A stretch of 64,000 nt of DNA. Origin: Breoghania corrubedonensis (lineage in GTDB: Bacteria; Pseudomonadota; Alphaproteobacteria; Rhizobiales; Stappiaceae). The translations under genes were made by a program, and so were the position numbers. The DNA lies in the NCBI RefSeq assembly GCF_003053845.1, contig NZ_QAYG01000005.1:248001-312000 (forward strand), given 5' to 3'. The notes under the pieces were generated by a model that saw nothing but the letters and a program-made list of their open reading frames with translations, was not told where the DNA came from and did not search any database. Positions 24,796-33,882 of this stretch are shown piece after piece. The number at the start of each line of letters is the position of its first letter. Positions within the stretch are counted from its first letter, which is position 1.

Positions 24796-26151
24796 ATGAT
24801 GACCAAGGCAAAGGCTTCTGCAGTGGCATATCGCACAGACCGTTCCACGCCCTCCGCTGTGAAGGGCGCCGTCGCGGACAGCCCGCAAGAGGCAGAGCGG
24901 CTCGTCCGCGATACGGCCGAAAGCAGGCAGGATGCACCCGTAGCCGGCTCCGAGGCCAAGTCCGGCAAAGCGTCTGGCAAAGCGGAAGCCAAGACAGATC
25001 GCGGGTCGTCCGATGGCGAACCTCCCGTCAAGGCCGGAACGTCCCCCGCACGATCCGGCACGGGCGGCCCGCGATCGAGGCGCGGCGGCAAGGCGCGTCT
25101 CGTGCTGCTCGTTCTGCTCGCCTGCGGCATCGGCTTTGGGAGCTATGAAGGGTATTCCTGGTGGGCTCACGGGCGTTTCTTCGAAACCACCGATGATGCC
25201 TATGTGAGCGCCGACATCACGACCATTCTGTCCAAGGTCTCGGGCCATGTGGCTGCGGTGGAGGTGGATGACAACCAGACCGTGAAGGCTGGCGACGTGC
25301 TCGTGCGTCTCGATGACGGCGATTACCGCCTCGCAGTCCGCTCGGCCGAAGACGGCATCGCCTCCGCGAAGGCGACGGTGGAACGCATCGACAGGCAGAT
25401 CGACGCCGGCCGTGCGAGCGTTGAGCAGGCGAAGGCGTCGGTCGATGCGGCGGCTGCGCGCTTTGACATGGCAAGGACCGATTATGAACGCCAGAAGCGC
25501 CTGGTTGCGACCAATACGACCAGCCAGTCGACGCTCGATTCCGCGCAAGCCGATCTGAAGGAAAGCCGTGCGAACGTTGCCTCCGCGAAGGCCGCGGTTA
25601 CGCTCGCCCAGGCCAATATCGACGTACTGAAGGCGCAACGCGCCGAAGCCGTCCAGGCAGTCCAGACAGCGGAGACGTCTCTCGCCAAGGCGCAGCGCGA
25701 TCTCGGTTTCACCGTCATCCGTGCGCCGGTCGACGGTGTCGTCGGCAATCGTGCGGCGGAAGTGGGCAGCTACCTTCAGGCGGGCAGCCGCATCGCGGCG
25801 ATGGTCCCGCTCGAAAAGGTCTACGTCAATGCGAATTTCAAGGAAACACAGCTTGAGGGCATCGAACCCGGGGCGCGTGTCGATATCGATGTCGACGCAT
25901 TCCCCGGCGAGGCGATCCACGGGACCGTAGAGAGCATCTCGCCGGCGACCGGTGCCGTGTTCTCGTTGCTGCCGCCAGAAAACGCCACCGGCAACTTCAC
26001 CAAGGTCGTCCAGCGCGTACCCGTGCGCATCGCCGTTTCGCGCGCGGAAGCGGAACGCGGGCACCTGCGTGCAGGCATGTCGGTTGAAGCGAGCGTCGAT
26101 ACGCGCACCGGCTCCGCACCTGGCAGCGCGGCCACGGCTGCACTCCACTAG
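24796..26151 (+). CDS. HlyD/EmrA-family membrane fusion (periplasmic adaptor) protein
   Basis: A 451-residue adaptor for an MFS efflux pump. A long hydrophilic N-terminal tail (about residues 1-100, rich in Ala, Ser, Lys and charged residues) precedes a single membrane anchor (about 101-120). The typical TTDDAYVSADIT start of the periplasmic part, a lipoyl-like half motif, a long coiled-coil hairpin (about 180-290) and the GFTVIRAPVDGVVGN motif follow. Family members link the inner-membrane pump to an outer-membrane channel. The cytoplasmic tail is unusually long for EmrA proteins. The next gene, 11 bases downstream, encodes the pump. Confidence 0.93.
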   Translation: MMTKAKASAVAYRTDRSTPSAVKGAVADSPQEAERLVRDTAESRQDAPVAGSEAKSGKASGKAEAKTDRGSSDGEPPVKAGTSPARSGTGGPRSRRGGKARLVLLVLLACGIGFGSYEGYSWWAHGRFFETTDDAYVSADITTILSKVSGHVAAVEVDDNQTVKAGDVLVRLDDGDYRLAVRSAEDGIASAKATVERIDRQIDAGRASVEQAKASVDAAAARFDMARTDYERQKRLVATNTTSQSTLDSAQADLKESRANVASAKAAVTLAQANIDVLKAQRAEAVQAVQTAETSLAKAQRDLGFTVIRAPVDGVVGNRAAEVGSYLQAGSRIAAMVPLEKVYVNANFKETQLEGIEPGARVDIDVDAFPGEAIHGTVESISPATGAVFSLLPPENATGNFTKVVQRVPVRIAVSRAEAERGHLRAGMSVEASVDTRTGSAPGSAATAALH

Positions 26152-26162
26152 GCGAAAACACG

Positions 26163-27737
26163 ATGAGCAGCCCGAACGGCGCCGCGCCCGCGGAAGACGA
26201 GCATATTGACGGTCGCAAGCTGTTCACCTTCATGTGCATGGTGTTCGGCATGTTCATGGCGATCCTGGATATCCAGATCGTCTCTGCCTCTCTGAGCGAA
26301 ATCCAGTCCGGCCTCAGCGCATCATCCGACGAAATCCCGTGGGTGCAGACGAGTTACCTGATCGCGGAGGTCGTGATGATCCCGCTGTCGGGCTATCTCT
26401 CGCGCATGCTTTCGACGCGCTGGATGTTTGCCATTTCCGCCGGCGGCTTCACAATCATGAGCCTCATGTGTTCCACCGCGACGACGATCAACGAAATGAT
26501 CGTCTACCGGGCGCTGCAGGGCTTCATCGGCGGCGGAATGATCCCGACGGTGTTCGCTTCGGCTTATCTCATCTTCCCGCGCGCGAAGTTCAACATCGTC
26601 TCGCCGCTCATTGGCCTTGTGGCGACGCTCGCTCCGACCATCGGACCGACCCTTGGCGGCTATCTGACTGAGTACTTCTCCTGGCACTGGCTTTTCCTGA
26701 TCAACGTGGTGCCGGGCCTGTTGGTAACGATCGCCGCCGTTCTGCTTATCGATTTCGATGAACCGGACTTCTCGCTTTTCCAGAAAATGGACTGGACGGG
26801 GCTTGCCGGCCTCGCGGTCTTCCTGGGTTCGCTGGAATACGTGCTGGAGGAGGGGGCTTCCGACGACTGGTTCCAGAGCGAGACAATCGTCCTGTTCGCG
26901 GTTGCGTCGTCCGTCGGCGCCTTTGTGTTCTTCTGGCGAGCATTCACGGCCGAAGAGCCGATCGTGGATCTGCGCGCGTTTTCCGACACGAATTTCACCA
27001 TGGGAAGCATCTTCAGTTTCACCATGGGTATCGGGCTCTACGGACTGACCTATCTCTATCCGGTCTATCTGGCCGCAATTCGCGACTACAACGCGTTGCA
27101 GATCGGCGAGACCATGTTTGTATCAGGTGCCGCGATGTTCCTCGCGGCGCCGCTCGCCGGCCGACTGATGTCCGTGCTCGATCCACGCGCGATGATGGGG
27201 CTCGGCTTTGCAGGCTTTGCAATCGGCACGTGGATGATCACCGGCATCACCAAGGACTGGGACTTCTGGGAGCTGTTCGTGCCGCAGATCCTGCGTGGCG
27301 TGTCGCTGATGATCTGCATGGTTCCGATCAACAACATCGCGCTCGGCCTGCTGCCGCCGCACATGATCAAGAATGCGTCCGGTCTTTTCAACCTGACGCG
27401 AAACCTGGGTGGCGCGGTTGGGCTCGCGGTCATCAACACCGTGCTGACCAACCGGCAGACCTTTCATTACGATCGCATCGCGGAAAGCCTGAACTGGTCG
27501 CGCCACGTGGTCACGGAGACGCTGGCCGGGATGACCCAGGCTTATTCGTCCCTTGGCGCGGACGCGGAAAAGGCGGCGCTCAATTCCATTTCCGGGATCG
27601 TGACGCGTGAGGCTTTCGTGATGTCGTTCGCCGACGTCTTCCTCATCCTGACGGGGCTTTTCACCGCACTTCTGGTGGCGCTCGTCTTCGTCCAGAAGCC
27701 ACAGGCGGCGGGCGGTGGCGGGGGCGGCGGACACTGA
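26163..27737 (+). CDS. DHA2-family MFS efflux transporter (EmrB-like)
   Basis: A 524-residue inner-membrane drug/proton antiporter with about 14 predicted transmembrane segments. The early LDIQIVSASLSEIQSGL segment is the DHA2/EmrB motif D1 region; GFIGGGMIPTVF and the antiporter motif C (GPTLGGYLTEYFSWHWLFLINV) are also present. A short glycine-rich tail ends the protein. With the adaptor encoded upstream it forms a tripartite pump requiring a TolC-like channel not present here. Substrates are unknown. Confidence 0.94.
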   Translation: MSSPNGAAPAEDEHIDGRKLFTFMCMVFGMFMAILDIQIVSASLSEIQSGLSASSDEIPWVQTSYLIAEVVMIPLSGYLSRMLSTRWMFAISAGGFTIMSLMCSTATTINEMIVYRALQGFIGGGMIPTVFASAYLIFPRAKFNIVSPLIGLVATLAPTIGPTLGGYLTEYFSWHWLFLINVVPGLLVTIAAVLLIDFDEPDFSLFQKMDWTGLAGLAVFLGSLEYVLEEGASDDWFQSETIVLFAVASSVGAFVFFWRAFTAEEPIVDLRAFSDTNFTMGSIFSFTMGIGLYGLTYLYPVYLAAIRDYNALQIGETMFVSGAAMFLAAPLAGRLMSVLDPRAMMGLGFAGFAIGTWMITGITKDWDFWELFVPQILRGVSLMICMVPINNIALGLLPPHMIKNASGLFNLTRNLGGAVGLAVINTVLTNRQTFHYDRIAESLNWSRHVVTETLAGMTQAYSSLGADAEKAALNSISGIVTREAFVMSFADVFLILTGLFTALLVALVFVQKPQAAGGGGGGGH

Positions 27738-27777
27738 TCCCGCAGCCTTTGCACCAAAGTCCGGAATCGGCGAAAAC

Positions 27778-28344
27778 ATGCCGATGAGCGATCAGGATCA
27801 TGAACGCGAAAAGCAGCGGCGCAAGATATACAAGCTGCCGGAACCAGAGCGGCTGATGCGCTCTGCCGTCGCCTATCTGGAACGCTATGCCTCATCCTCG
27901 GAAAACCTGCGCAGGGTACTGGAACGCAAGGTTGCCCGCGCGGCTTATGCCCATGACCGCGACGCTTCCGAATTCTCGGAGATGATCGCTGCGGCGGTGG
28001 AGCGCTGCATCCAGCTGGGACTGGTCGATGATGCGGCTTATGCGGAAACCCGGGCATCCTCATTGCGCCGCCGCGGCGCATCGAAACGCCAGATCGAAGC
28101 AAAGCTCGCCGCCAAGGGCGTCGCGAAACGGCTGATCGAGCGCGTGCTCGCGGCCGACGAGACTGACGAAACGGAAGCGGCCCGCCGGTTCGCCAGACGT
28201 CGACGGCTTGGCCCGTGGCGCACGCGTGGAAATCGCGACGACTACCGCGAACGCGACATGGCGGCGCTTTGCCGGGCCGGCTTCGGCTTCGATGTGGCCC
28301 GCGATGTCGTCGGCGGCGGTCACGAGCCATCCGAGCCCGTATAA
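27778..28344 (+). CDS. recX: RecX-family regulatory protein
   Basis: A 188-residue RecX-type protein, which modulates RecA filaments. The N-terminal region has LMRSAVAYLERYASSSENLR, the typical first RecX helix pair, followed by LVDDAAYAETRASSLRRRG and ASKRQIEAKLAAKGV, the diagnostic second repeat. The start is ATG 27778 or the second ATG at 27784. recA is not in the window. It lies 40 bases after emrB-like in the same direction but is unlikely to be functionally tied to the pump. Confidence 0.85.
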   Translation: MPMSDQDHEREKQRRKIYKLPEPERLMRSAVAYLERYASSSENLRRVLERKVARAAYAHDRDASEFSEMIAAAVERCIQLGLVDDAAYAETRASSLRRRGASKRQIEAKLAAKGVAKRLIERVLAADETDETEAARRFARRRRLGPWRTRGNRDDYRERDMAALCRAGFGFDVARDVVGGGHEPSEPV

Positions 28345-28665
28345 GCAGGATATATCTGCAAGGCCAAGCGATCCCGGTTCTTGCAAGGCAGAGGTCCGTC
28401 GGTGTGTGCAGCACACGTTCCTTTGCCACGGGACGCTTCAAAACAGCAGCATTTCCCGTCTTGCCGGCCCGCTAATATATTCCATAATATATCTTATGCG
28501 AATTATGATTGTGAGGGAGCCGGCACGGTGACGGGATACAGAGTGCGCAACGGATTGACGTGCGGCTGAAGACGCTGGAGCTGATGTGGTGCCGGACAAG
28601 ACCGTATGATGGAGCGGTTTGCGTGGGACCTGGGGCCTGCGGCCATCCGGCGCCGATCCCCTGTT
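28345..28665. other. Gap between convergent recX and marR genes
   Basis: This 321-base region has no credible gene. It contains one AT-rich hairpin, ATATATT (28475-28481) / AATATAT (28486-28492), with a 4-base loop, which could act as a bidirectional terminator in the convergent arrangement. Confidence 0.45.
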
Positions 28666-29121
28666 TCAGCCCGACATTGCGTCGGCGAAGCGGCGCAACA
28701 ACACCGCGAGCTGGGCGAAATCGGCGTCGCTCCACCCGGAGAAGATCCGACGGGCGATTTCAAGTCGCGCGGTGTCGATGCGGTCGGACAGCGCACGCCC
28801 CTTGTCGGTGACGACCACCTCTCGCACACGCCGGTCGCGGACGGCGACCTGCCGCGCGACCAGACCCAGTTCTTCCAGTCGTGAGACCTGACGCGAGACA
28901 GTCGTGTGGTCGCGGCCCACGCCGTCTGCAAGTTCGACCACGCCGATAGGTCCGCGCTTGGCGACAGCGATCAGCAACGGAAACAGCGCCCGTTCCAGCG
29001 TCAAGCCCGCAGCCGAAAGCAGCTCCTCGTCACGCGCGGGACGGTTCATCACGGCGATGATGTCGATGAGCGCCTCGTGCATGCCGGGCCAGAGATCGGA
29101 TAAATGTGTATTTTGCACCAT
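28666..29121 (-). CDS. MarR-family transcriptional regulator
   Basis: A MarR-type regulator of about 151 residues. The winged-helix core is visible: GPIGVVELADGVGRDHTTVSR, QVSRLEELGLVARQ and the wing RDRRVREVVVTDKG. Three starts are possible (29157, 29121, 29082). I give 29121, but the 29082 start would leave both arms of the flanking inverted repeat outside the coding region. It is divergent from a quinone-reductase-type gene, which is the typical MarR target layout. Confidence 0.88.
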   Translation of the reverse strand: MVQNTHLSDLWPGMHEALIDIIAVMNRPARDEELLSAAGLTLERALFPLLIAVAKRGPIGVVELADGVGRDHTTVSRQVSRLEELGLVARQVAVRDRRVREVVVTDKGRALSDRIDTARLEIARRIFSGWSDADFAQLAVLLRRFADAMSG

Positions 29122-29165
29122 TTTCTTGACGGCATCCCAAAATCGTAATATGTGCAAAATACACA
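29105..29165. promoter_or_regulatory. Mirrored MarR operator pair between marR and the oxidoreductase
   Basis: TGTGTATTTTGCAC (29105-29118) is exactly complementary to GTGCAAAATACACA (29152-29165), a perfect 14-bp inverted repeat 33 bases apart. Each arm is itself an imperfect palindrome of the GTG-N7-CAC form. This matches two MarR dimer sites, one for each divergent promoter. Confidence 0.65.
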
Positions 29166-29195
29166 GAATAGTCCTCCTCTGTAAAGGAACTCGTG

Positions 29196-30149
29196 ATGAA
29201 GGCCGCTGTTGTCCATTCCGCTGGCAATCTTCCCGTCTGGGACGAGTTTGCCGCCCCCGAGGTCGGCGCTGGCGAGATCCGCGTTCGGGTCCGGGCCGCC
29301 GCCATCAGCCAGCTGGCCCGTGCGCGCGCCGCCGGCAAGCACTACAGCTCCCGCGATAACCACCCCTTTGTCGCAGGCGTCGACGGGGTCGGCATGTGCG
29401 AGGACGGACGGCGGGTCTATTTCGCCAATCCCCGCCCGCCCCAGGGATCGATGGCGGAGGAAGTGGCGGTGGCGGTTGGCCATTGCGTTCCCGTGCCCGA
29501 CGACCTTGATGACGTAACGGCGGCGGCGCTTGCCAATCCCGGCATGTCGAGCTGGATGGCTCTGCGTGAACGGGCGGATCTCCAGCCGGGCGAGACGGTG
29601 CTCATCAACGGTGCGACCGGCAGTTCGGGCGCTCTCGCCGTCCAGATCGCCCGCCACTTCGGCGCGGGTCGTATCATTGCCACCGGTCGCAACCCACAGG
29701 CGCTCGATGAGCTGCGCGAAACGGGAGTCGACGAAACGATTTCGCTCAACATGGATGAGGCCGACCAGAAGAGCGCCTTCGAGGCCGCATTCGGCCAAGG
29801 TGTCGACGTCGTGCTCGACTATCTGTGGGGCGCCTCGGCCGGGATGATCCTGCACGCCACGGCGAAAATACCCGATCCGGCCAGGTCCTTGCGCTTCGTG
29901 CAGATCGGATCGATGACGGGGGACGAGATCGCCCTGCCCGCCGCACTTCTGCGTTCGCGCGACACGGTGCTCATGGGCAGTGGTATCGGCAGCGTCGCAT
30001 TCGATCGTATGGCCACCTCGGTGCGCGATCTCTTGGCTGCGGCGTCAACGGCGGGCTTTCGCATCGAGACTGAAACTGCGCCGCTTTCGCAGGTTGAAAG
30101 TGCGTGGTCGGCGGATACGGGCAACCGGCGGCTCGTGCTGACGCTGTAA
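29196..30149 (+). CDS. Zinc-independent quinone oxidoreductase-like MDR protein
   Basis: A 317-residue medium-chain dehydrogenase/reductase of the quinone oxidoreductase class. It has a GroES-like N-terminal domain (MKAAVVHSAGNLPVWDEFAAP) and the Rossmann motif NGATGSSGALAVQIARHFGA near residues 135-155. The catalytic zinc cysteine ligand is absent, as in QOR-type members. A ribosome binding site (AAAGGAA) precedes ATG 29196. It is divergent from marR and carries one operator arm upstream, so it is probably induced by quinone-like or electrophilic compounds (inference). Confidence 0.9.
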   Translation: MKAAVVHSAGNLPVWDEFAAPEVGAGEIRVRVRAAAISQLARARAAGKHYSSRDNHPFVAGVDGVGMCEDGRRVYFANPRPPQGSMAEEVAVAVGHCVPVPDDLDDVTAAALANPGMSSWMALRERADLQPGETVLINGATGSSGALAVQIARHFGAGRIIATGRNPQALDELRETGVDETISLNMDEADQKSAFEAAFGQGVDVVLDYLWGASAGMILHATAKIPDPARSLRFVQIGSMTGDEIALPAALLRSRDTVLMGSGIGSVAFDRMATSVRDLLAAASTAGFRIETETAPLSQVESAWSADTGNRRLVLTL

Positions 30150-30251
30150 ACATCAGGTTTGCGGCGGCGGGCGGGACGGGTATTTTTCCCATGGCGACTG
30201 ATGATCGTCAATGTCACGGGCATTGCGACACGCTACTGACGATGAACATAT

Positions 30252-30269
30252 TCACATGATTAAATGTGA
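30252..30269. promoter_or_regulatory. Palindrome upstream of the SLAC1-type gene
   Basis: TCACAT (30252-30257) and ATGTGA (30264-30269) form a perfect inverted repeat with a 6-base spacer in a locally AT-rich stretch. It ends 14 bases before ATG 30284, the position of a repressor site. Confidence 0.45.
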
Positions 30270-30283
30270 GGATTTCACCGCCC

Positions 30284-31270
30284 ATGACAGCCGCATCCCT
30301 TGACCATGCCATTGCCGAGCCGCGGCTGAAGAATTTCCCCGTAAGCTTCTTCTCCATCGTCATGGGACTCGCTGGCCTGACACTCGCCACCCAGCGCCTT
30401 CAGCACACGGTTGGCGGCAATCCGCTCGTGCCGCTGACCCTGCTCGGCCTCACCATTCTGGCCTTCATCATTATTGCGGTGCTCTACGCGGTGAAAGCCG
30501 CGCGCTATCCGCAAGCCGTGGCTTGGGAATGGAACCATCCGGTGCGTATCAGCTTTTTCCCCGCGATCTCGATCAGTCTGATCCTGATCGGCACCGCCAT
30601 GGCGAAGGCTGCGCCGGGTTCCATGGCGGTCACCATCTGGGCTGTGGGCACCGGGCTTCATCTCATCGGCACCCTCGCCGTCGTTTCCGCATGGATCGGA
30701 CATCGCTCCTTCGAGGCGATCCACATCAACCCGGCATGGTTTATCCCGGCCGTCGGCAACATTCTCGTACCCGTCGCAGGCGTCGGTTTCGGGTTCGCCG
30801 AGGTCTCATGGTTCTTCTTCTCTGTCGGCCTCCTGTTCTGGCTCGTGCTGCTGACCCTCGTGTTCAACCGACTGATCTTTCACAATCCGCTTCCGGCCAA
30901 ACTGGTGCCCACGTTGGTCATCCTGATCGCTCCGCCGGCTGTCGGCTTCATTGCCTATTTCCAGTTCCACGGCGTGATCGATCCCTTCTCGCGCGTACTC
31001 TACAATGCGTCGATTCTGTTTTTTCTGATCATCGCGGCCCAGCTGCCCAGGCTCGGCCGCCTGCCCTACGCCCTGTCCTGGTGGGCCTATTCCTTCCCTG
31101 TCGCAGCCTTCACCATCGCGACGCTTCTCTACGCCGACATGACCCGATCCGCGTTCCACCGCGGCGCGGGCGTGGCCCTGTATGGTCTGCTGATTTGCGT
31201 CATCGCACTGCTCGTCGCAAAGACCGTTCAGGCGATGCGGCACGGCGAGATCTGCGTTCACGAAGGCTGA
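30284..31270 (+). CDS. SLAC1/TehA-family anion channel-like membrane protein
   Basis: A 328-residue inner-membrane protein with about ten hydrophobic segments matching the SLAC1/TehA/Mae1 family. The opening FPVSFFSIVMGLAGLTLA segment is diagnostic, and AVGNILVPVAGVGFGFAEVSWFFFSVG lies in the central helices. Relatives include anion channels and exporters of dicarboxylates, sulfite or tellurite-related ions. An upstream GTG at 30266 lies inside a palindrome, so I prefer ATG 30284. The gene follows the MarR-linked oxidoreductase by 134 bases but has its own candidate operator. Confidence 0.85.
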   Translation: MTAASLDHAIAEPRLKNFPVSFFSIVMGLAGLTLATQRLQHTVGGNPLVPLTLLGLTILAFIIIAVLYAVKAARYPQAVAWEWNHPVRISFFPAISISLILIGTAMAKAAPGSMAVTIWAVGTGLHLIGTLAVVSAWIGHRSFEAIHINPAWFIPAVGNILVPVAGVGFGFAEVSWFFFSVGLLFWLVLLTLVFNRLIFHNPLPAKLVPTLVILIAPPAVGFIAYFQFHGVIDPFSRVLYNASILFFLIIAAQLPRLGRLPYALSWWAYSFPVAAFTIATLLYADMTRSAFHRGAGVALYGLLICVIALLVAKTVQAMRHGEICVHEG

Positions 31271-31347
31271 TCGACAGCCTCGTCGCTCCCGGGTGGATTT
31301 GCTAAGGTCGCGGGGACTCGTTCCCCTCCTCCATCGGACGCCATCCC

Positions 31348-32187
31348 ATGCAGCCTTCCCGCGACATTTCCCGCCTTATCGAGATCATGGCGGCACTGCG
31401 CCAGCCGGAAACCGGCTGCCCGTGGGACGTGGAACAGACGTTCGAAACCATCGCGCCCTATACGATCGAGGAGGCCTATGAGGTCGCCGACGCGATACAC
31501 CGCGGAGATCCGGTGGATCTGTGCGAGGAGCTTGGCGATCTGCTGCTGCAGGTCGTCTATCATGCGCGCATGGCCGAGGAGGAGGACAGCTTCGCGTTCC
31601 CGGACGTGGTGGAAGCTGTGACCACGAAGATGATCCGCCGCCACCCCCATGTCTTCGGTGATGCGCAGGCGCGCGATGCCGGCATGGTCAAGGGGTTATG
31701 GGAGAAGATCAAGACAGAGGAGAAGCGCGAGCGCGCCGAACGCCGCGCCGCCGCCGGACTTGAGGACAGGGTTCCGGGACTGCTCGACGGAGTCACAAGT
31801 GCCCTGCCCGCGCTGATGGAGGCGGAGAAGCTTCAAAAGCAGGCCGCCAAGGTCGGCTTCGACTGGGGCAAACCGGGCCCGGTGATCGCCAAGATCCGAG
31901 AAGAACTGGACGAGCTGGAAGCCGAGATCACGGCCGGCGGCGGCGTGGCCACTGCGGAAATGGAAGACGAACTCGGCGACGTCCTCTTTGCGGTTGCCAA
32001 TCTGGCCCGCCACCTTCAGCTTGAGCCGGAAAAGGCCCTCGCAGGCACGAACCGCAAGTTCCGCCGTCGGTTCGCGGCCATCGAGGCGGCCGCCCGTCAG
32101 AGCGGCCGGACACTCGATGACATGAGCCTCGACGAGATGGAAGAAGAATGGCAGAACGCCAAACAGATCGAACGCCCGGCTGAATAG
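31348..32187 (+). CDS. mazG: Nucleoside triphosphate pyrophosphohydrolase
   Basis: A 279-residue MazG with two all-alpha NTP-PPase domains. The first contains CPWDVEQTFETI and EELGDLLLQVVYHARMAEEE with the metal-binding acidic helix; the second repeats it as MEDELGDVLFAVANLARHL near residues 205-225. The enzyme hydrolyses NTPs to NMP and pyrophosphate, cleaning the nucleotide pool. It is convergent with hflX, a recurrent Rhizobiales arrangement. Confidence 0.96.
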   Translation: MQPSRDISRLIEIMAALRQPETGCPWDVEQTFETIAPYTIEEAYEVADAIHRGDPVDLCEELGDLLLQVVYHARMAEEEDSFAFPDVVEAVTTKMIRRHPHVFGDAQARDAGMVKGLWEKIKTEEKRERAERRAAAGLEDRVPGLLDGVTSALPALMEAEKLQKQAAKVGFDWGKPGPVIAKIREELDELEAEITAGGGVATAEMEDELGDVLFAVANLARHLQLEPEKALAGTNRKFRRRFAAIEAAARQSGRTLDDMSLDEMEEEWQNAKQIERPAE

Positions 32188-32247
32188 AGATCCATCCCGC
32201 AAAGCGCTGCCGGCAGGCACCGAACCGCACGAACGATATCAATTGCT

Positions 32248-33600
32248 TCACACGGGATCTATCTGACCGGCGAAGCGCTGGCGAAAGGTGTCCAGCGCCT
32301 TGTCAGGCACGCGGACGCGCAGGTCCATCATTCCATCGTGCTCCTCGCGCGACAGCACCTCGGTGGAGCGGTAGAGCCATGCGAGCCCTTCACCATCCGT
32401 TGCCGGCAGATGCAGAAGCATGATCTCGCGCTCCGACGTCAGCAGATCCTCGATGCGCGTGAGCAGAACGTCGACGCCCTCCCCGCTCAAGGCGGATACG
32501 GCTATCGCCTCCTCCCCGGAACGCGTGCGCGCCAGCAGCCCCTCGCGGTTTTCCGGCTCGAGCCTGTCGATCTTGTTCCACACCTCCACGATGCGGGCCC
32601 CGTCCTTCGCGGAGACGCCGAGACGCTCCAGAGTGTCCTTGACGTCCTCTGCCTGGGCTGCGCTGTCCTCGTGGCTTATGTCGCGCACATGCAGGATGAG
32701 ATCGGCCTCCAGAACCTCTTCCAGCGTCGCGCGGAACGCGGCGACAAGATGCGTCGGAAGCTCCGAAATGAACCCCACCGTGTCCGACAGCATCACTTCC
32801 AGACCGTGCGGCAGGGGGATACGTCGCAAAGTCGGATCAAGGGTAGCGAAAAGCAGATTTTCCGCCATCACGTCGGCGCTCGTCAGGCGGTTGAACAGCG
32901 TCGACTTGCCGGCATTGGTGTAGCCGACGAGCGCGACGATCGGGTGCGGAACCTTGCGGCGCTGCGCGCGGTGCAGCGTGCGGGTGCGACGGACCTGTTC
33001 AAGCTCCTTTTCGAGCTTGGTGATGCGTTCCTGAATGATCCGGCGGTCCGCCTCGATCTGGGTTTCACCAGGGCCGCCAATGAAGCCGAGCGAGCCGCGT
33101 TGGCGCTCCAGATGCGTCCAGGAACGCACGAGCCGAGACTTCTGCCAGGTAAGATGAGCAAGCTCGACCTGCAGCCTGCCTTCCTTGGTGCGGGCGCGCT
33201 CGCCGAAGATCTCCAGGATCAACCCGGTGCGGTCGAGCACCTTCGCGTCCCACGCCTTTTCGAGATTTCGCTGCTGAACGGGAGAAAGGACGTGGTCAAC
33301 GACGACAAGGTCCACTTCTTCCGCCTTAACGATCGCCCCTAGTTCCTCCACCTTGCCCTTGCCGAACAGCGTCGCCGGGCGCCGCTCGCCGAGCTGCACC
33401 ACGCCGGAATGCCGGATATCGAGTTCAATGGCAGCGGCGAGACCGACCGCTTCTTCAAGTCGAGCTTCAGGAGAGCGGCGGATGCTCTCGTCCTGCAGAG
33501 ACTTTCGTCCCCGCACGATTGGTACGATGACAAGGGTCGGCGTGCCGTGCGTCACGCCATCGTCGGAGCCCTCCGTTTCCGGAGAACCCGCCTTGTGCAT
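32248..33600 (-). CDS. hflX: Ribosome-associated GTPase HflX
   Basis: A 450-residue GTPase. The N-terminal HflX domain carries VQLGERRPATLFGKGKVEEL, and GFIGGPGETQIEADRR is the family signature. The G-domain motifs are G1 GYTNAGKST, G3 DTVGFI and G4 NKID. HflX splits or rescues stalled ribosomes. I use ATG 33600 (MHKAGSPETEG); a TTG at 33624 immediately after the hfq stop codon is an alternative. The gene is directly downstream of hfq, the standard hfq-hflX pair. Confidence 0.95.
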   Translation of the reverse strand: MHKAGSPETEGSDDGVTHGTPTLVIVPIVRGRKSLQDESIRRSPEARLEEAVGLAAAIELDIRHSGVVQLGERRPATLFGKGKVEELGAIVKAEEVDLVVVDHVLSPVQQRNLEKAWDAKVLDRTGLILEIFGERARTKEGRLQVELAHLTWQKSRLVRSWTHLERQRGSLGFIGGPGETQIEADRRIIQERITKLEKELEQVRRTRTLHRAQRRKVPHPIVALVGYTNAGKSTLFNRLTSADVMAENLLFATLDPTLRRIPLPHGLEVMLSDTVGFISELPTHLVAAFRATLEEVLEADLILHVRDISHEDSAAQAEDVKDTLERLGVSAKDGARIVEVWNKIDRLEPENREGLLARTRSGEEAIAVSALSGEGVDVLLTRIEDLLTSEREIMLLHLPATDGEGLAWLYRSTEVLSREEHDGMMDLRVRVPDKALDTFRQRFAGQIDPV

Positions 33601-33624
33601 CGTCCGCCTGTCGACGGGTTTCAA

Positions 33625-33882
33625 CTAGTCTTGAGCCTTTTCCGTCTCTTCGTCACTGGGATCGAACAGCTGAACCGGCTGGTTCGGCATCACCGTTGAG
33701 ATCGCATGCTTGTAGACGAGTTGTGAATGACCGTCACGCCGCAGCAACACGCAGAAATTGTCGAACCATGTCACGACCCCCTGAAGCTTCACGCCGTTGA
33801 CGAGAAATATCGTCAGCGGTGTCTTCCCCTTACGAACATGATTGAGGAACGTATCCTGAAGATTTTGAGCGCGGTCTGTCAT
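33625..33882 (-). CDS. hfq: RNA-binding protein Hfq
   Basis: An 85-residue Hfq of normal length. The Sm1 motif ([20 protein letters not shown] and GVVTWFD) and Sm2 motif ([12 protein letters not shown], containing the YKHA signature) are intact. It forms hexamers that help small RNAs pair with mRNAs. The ribosome binding site is a purine stretch (CAGGAAAA) just before the ATG. It precedes hflX and lies downstream of a 1.1-kb gene-free region. Confidence 0.98.
   Translation of the reverse strand: MTDRAQNLQDTFLNHVRKGKTPLTIFLVNGVKLQGVVTWFDNFCVLLRRDGHSQLVYKHAISTVMPNQPVQLFDPSDEETEKAQD

Noticed and set aside
27778-28344. recX as part of the drug-efflux system
   Set aside because: Adjacency and direction alone do not support it; RecX acts on RecA, and location varies among Rhizobiales.
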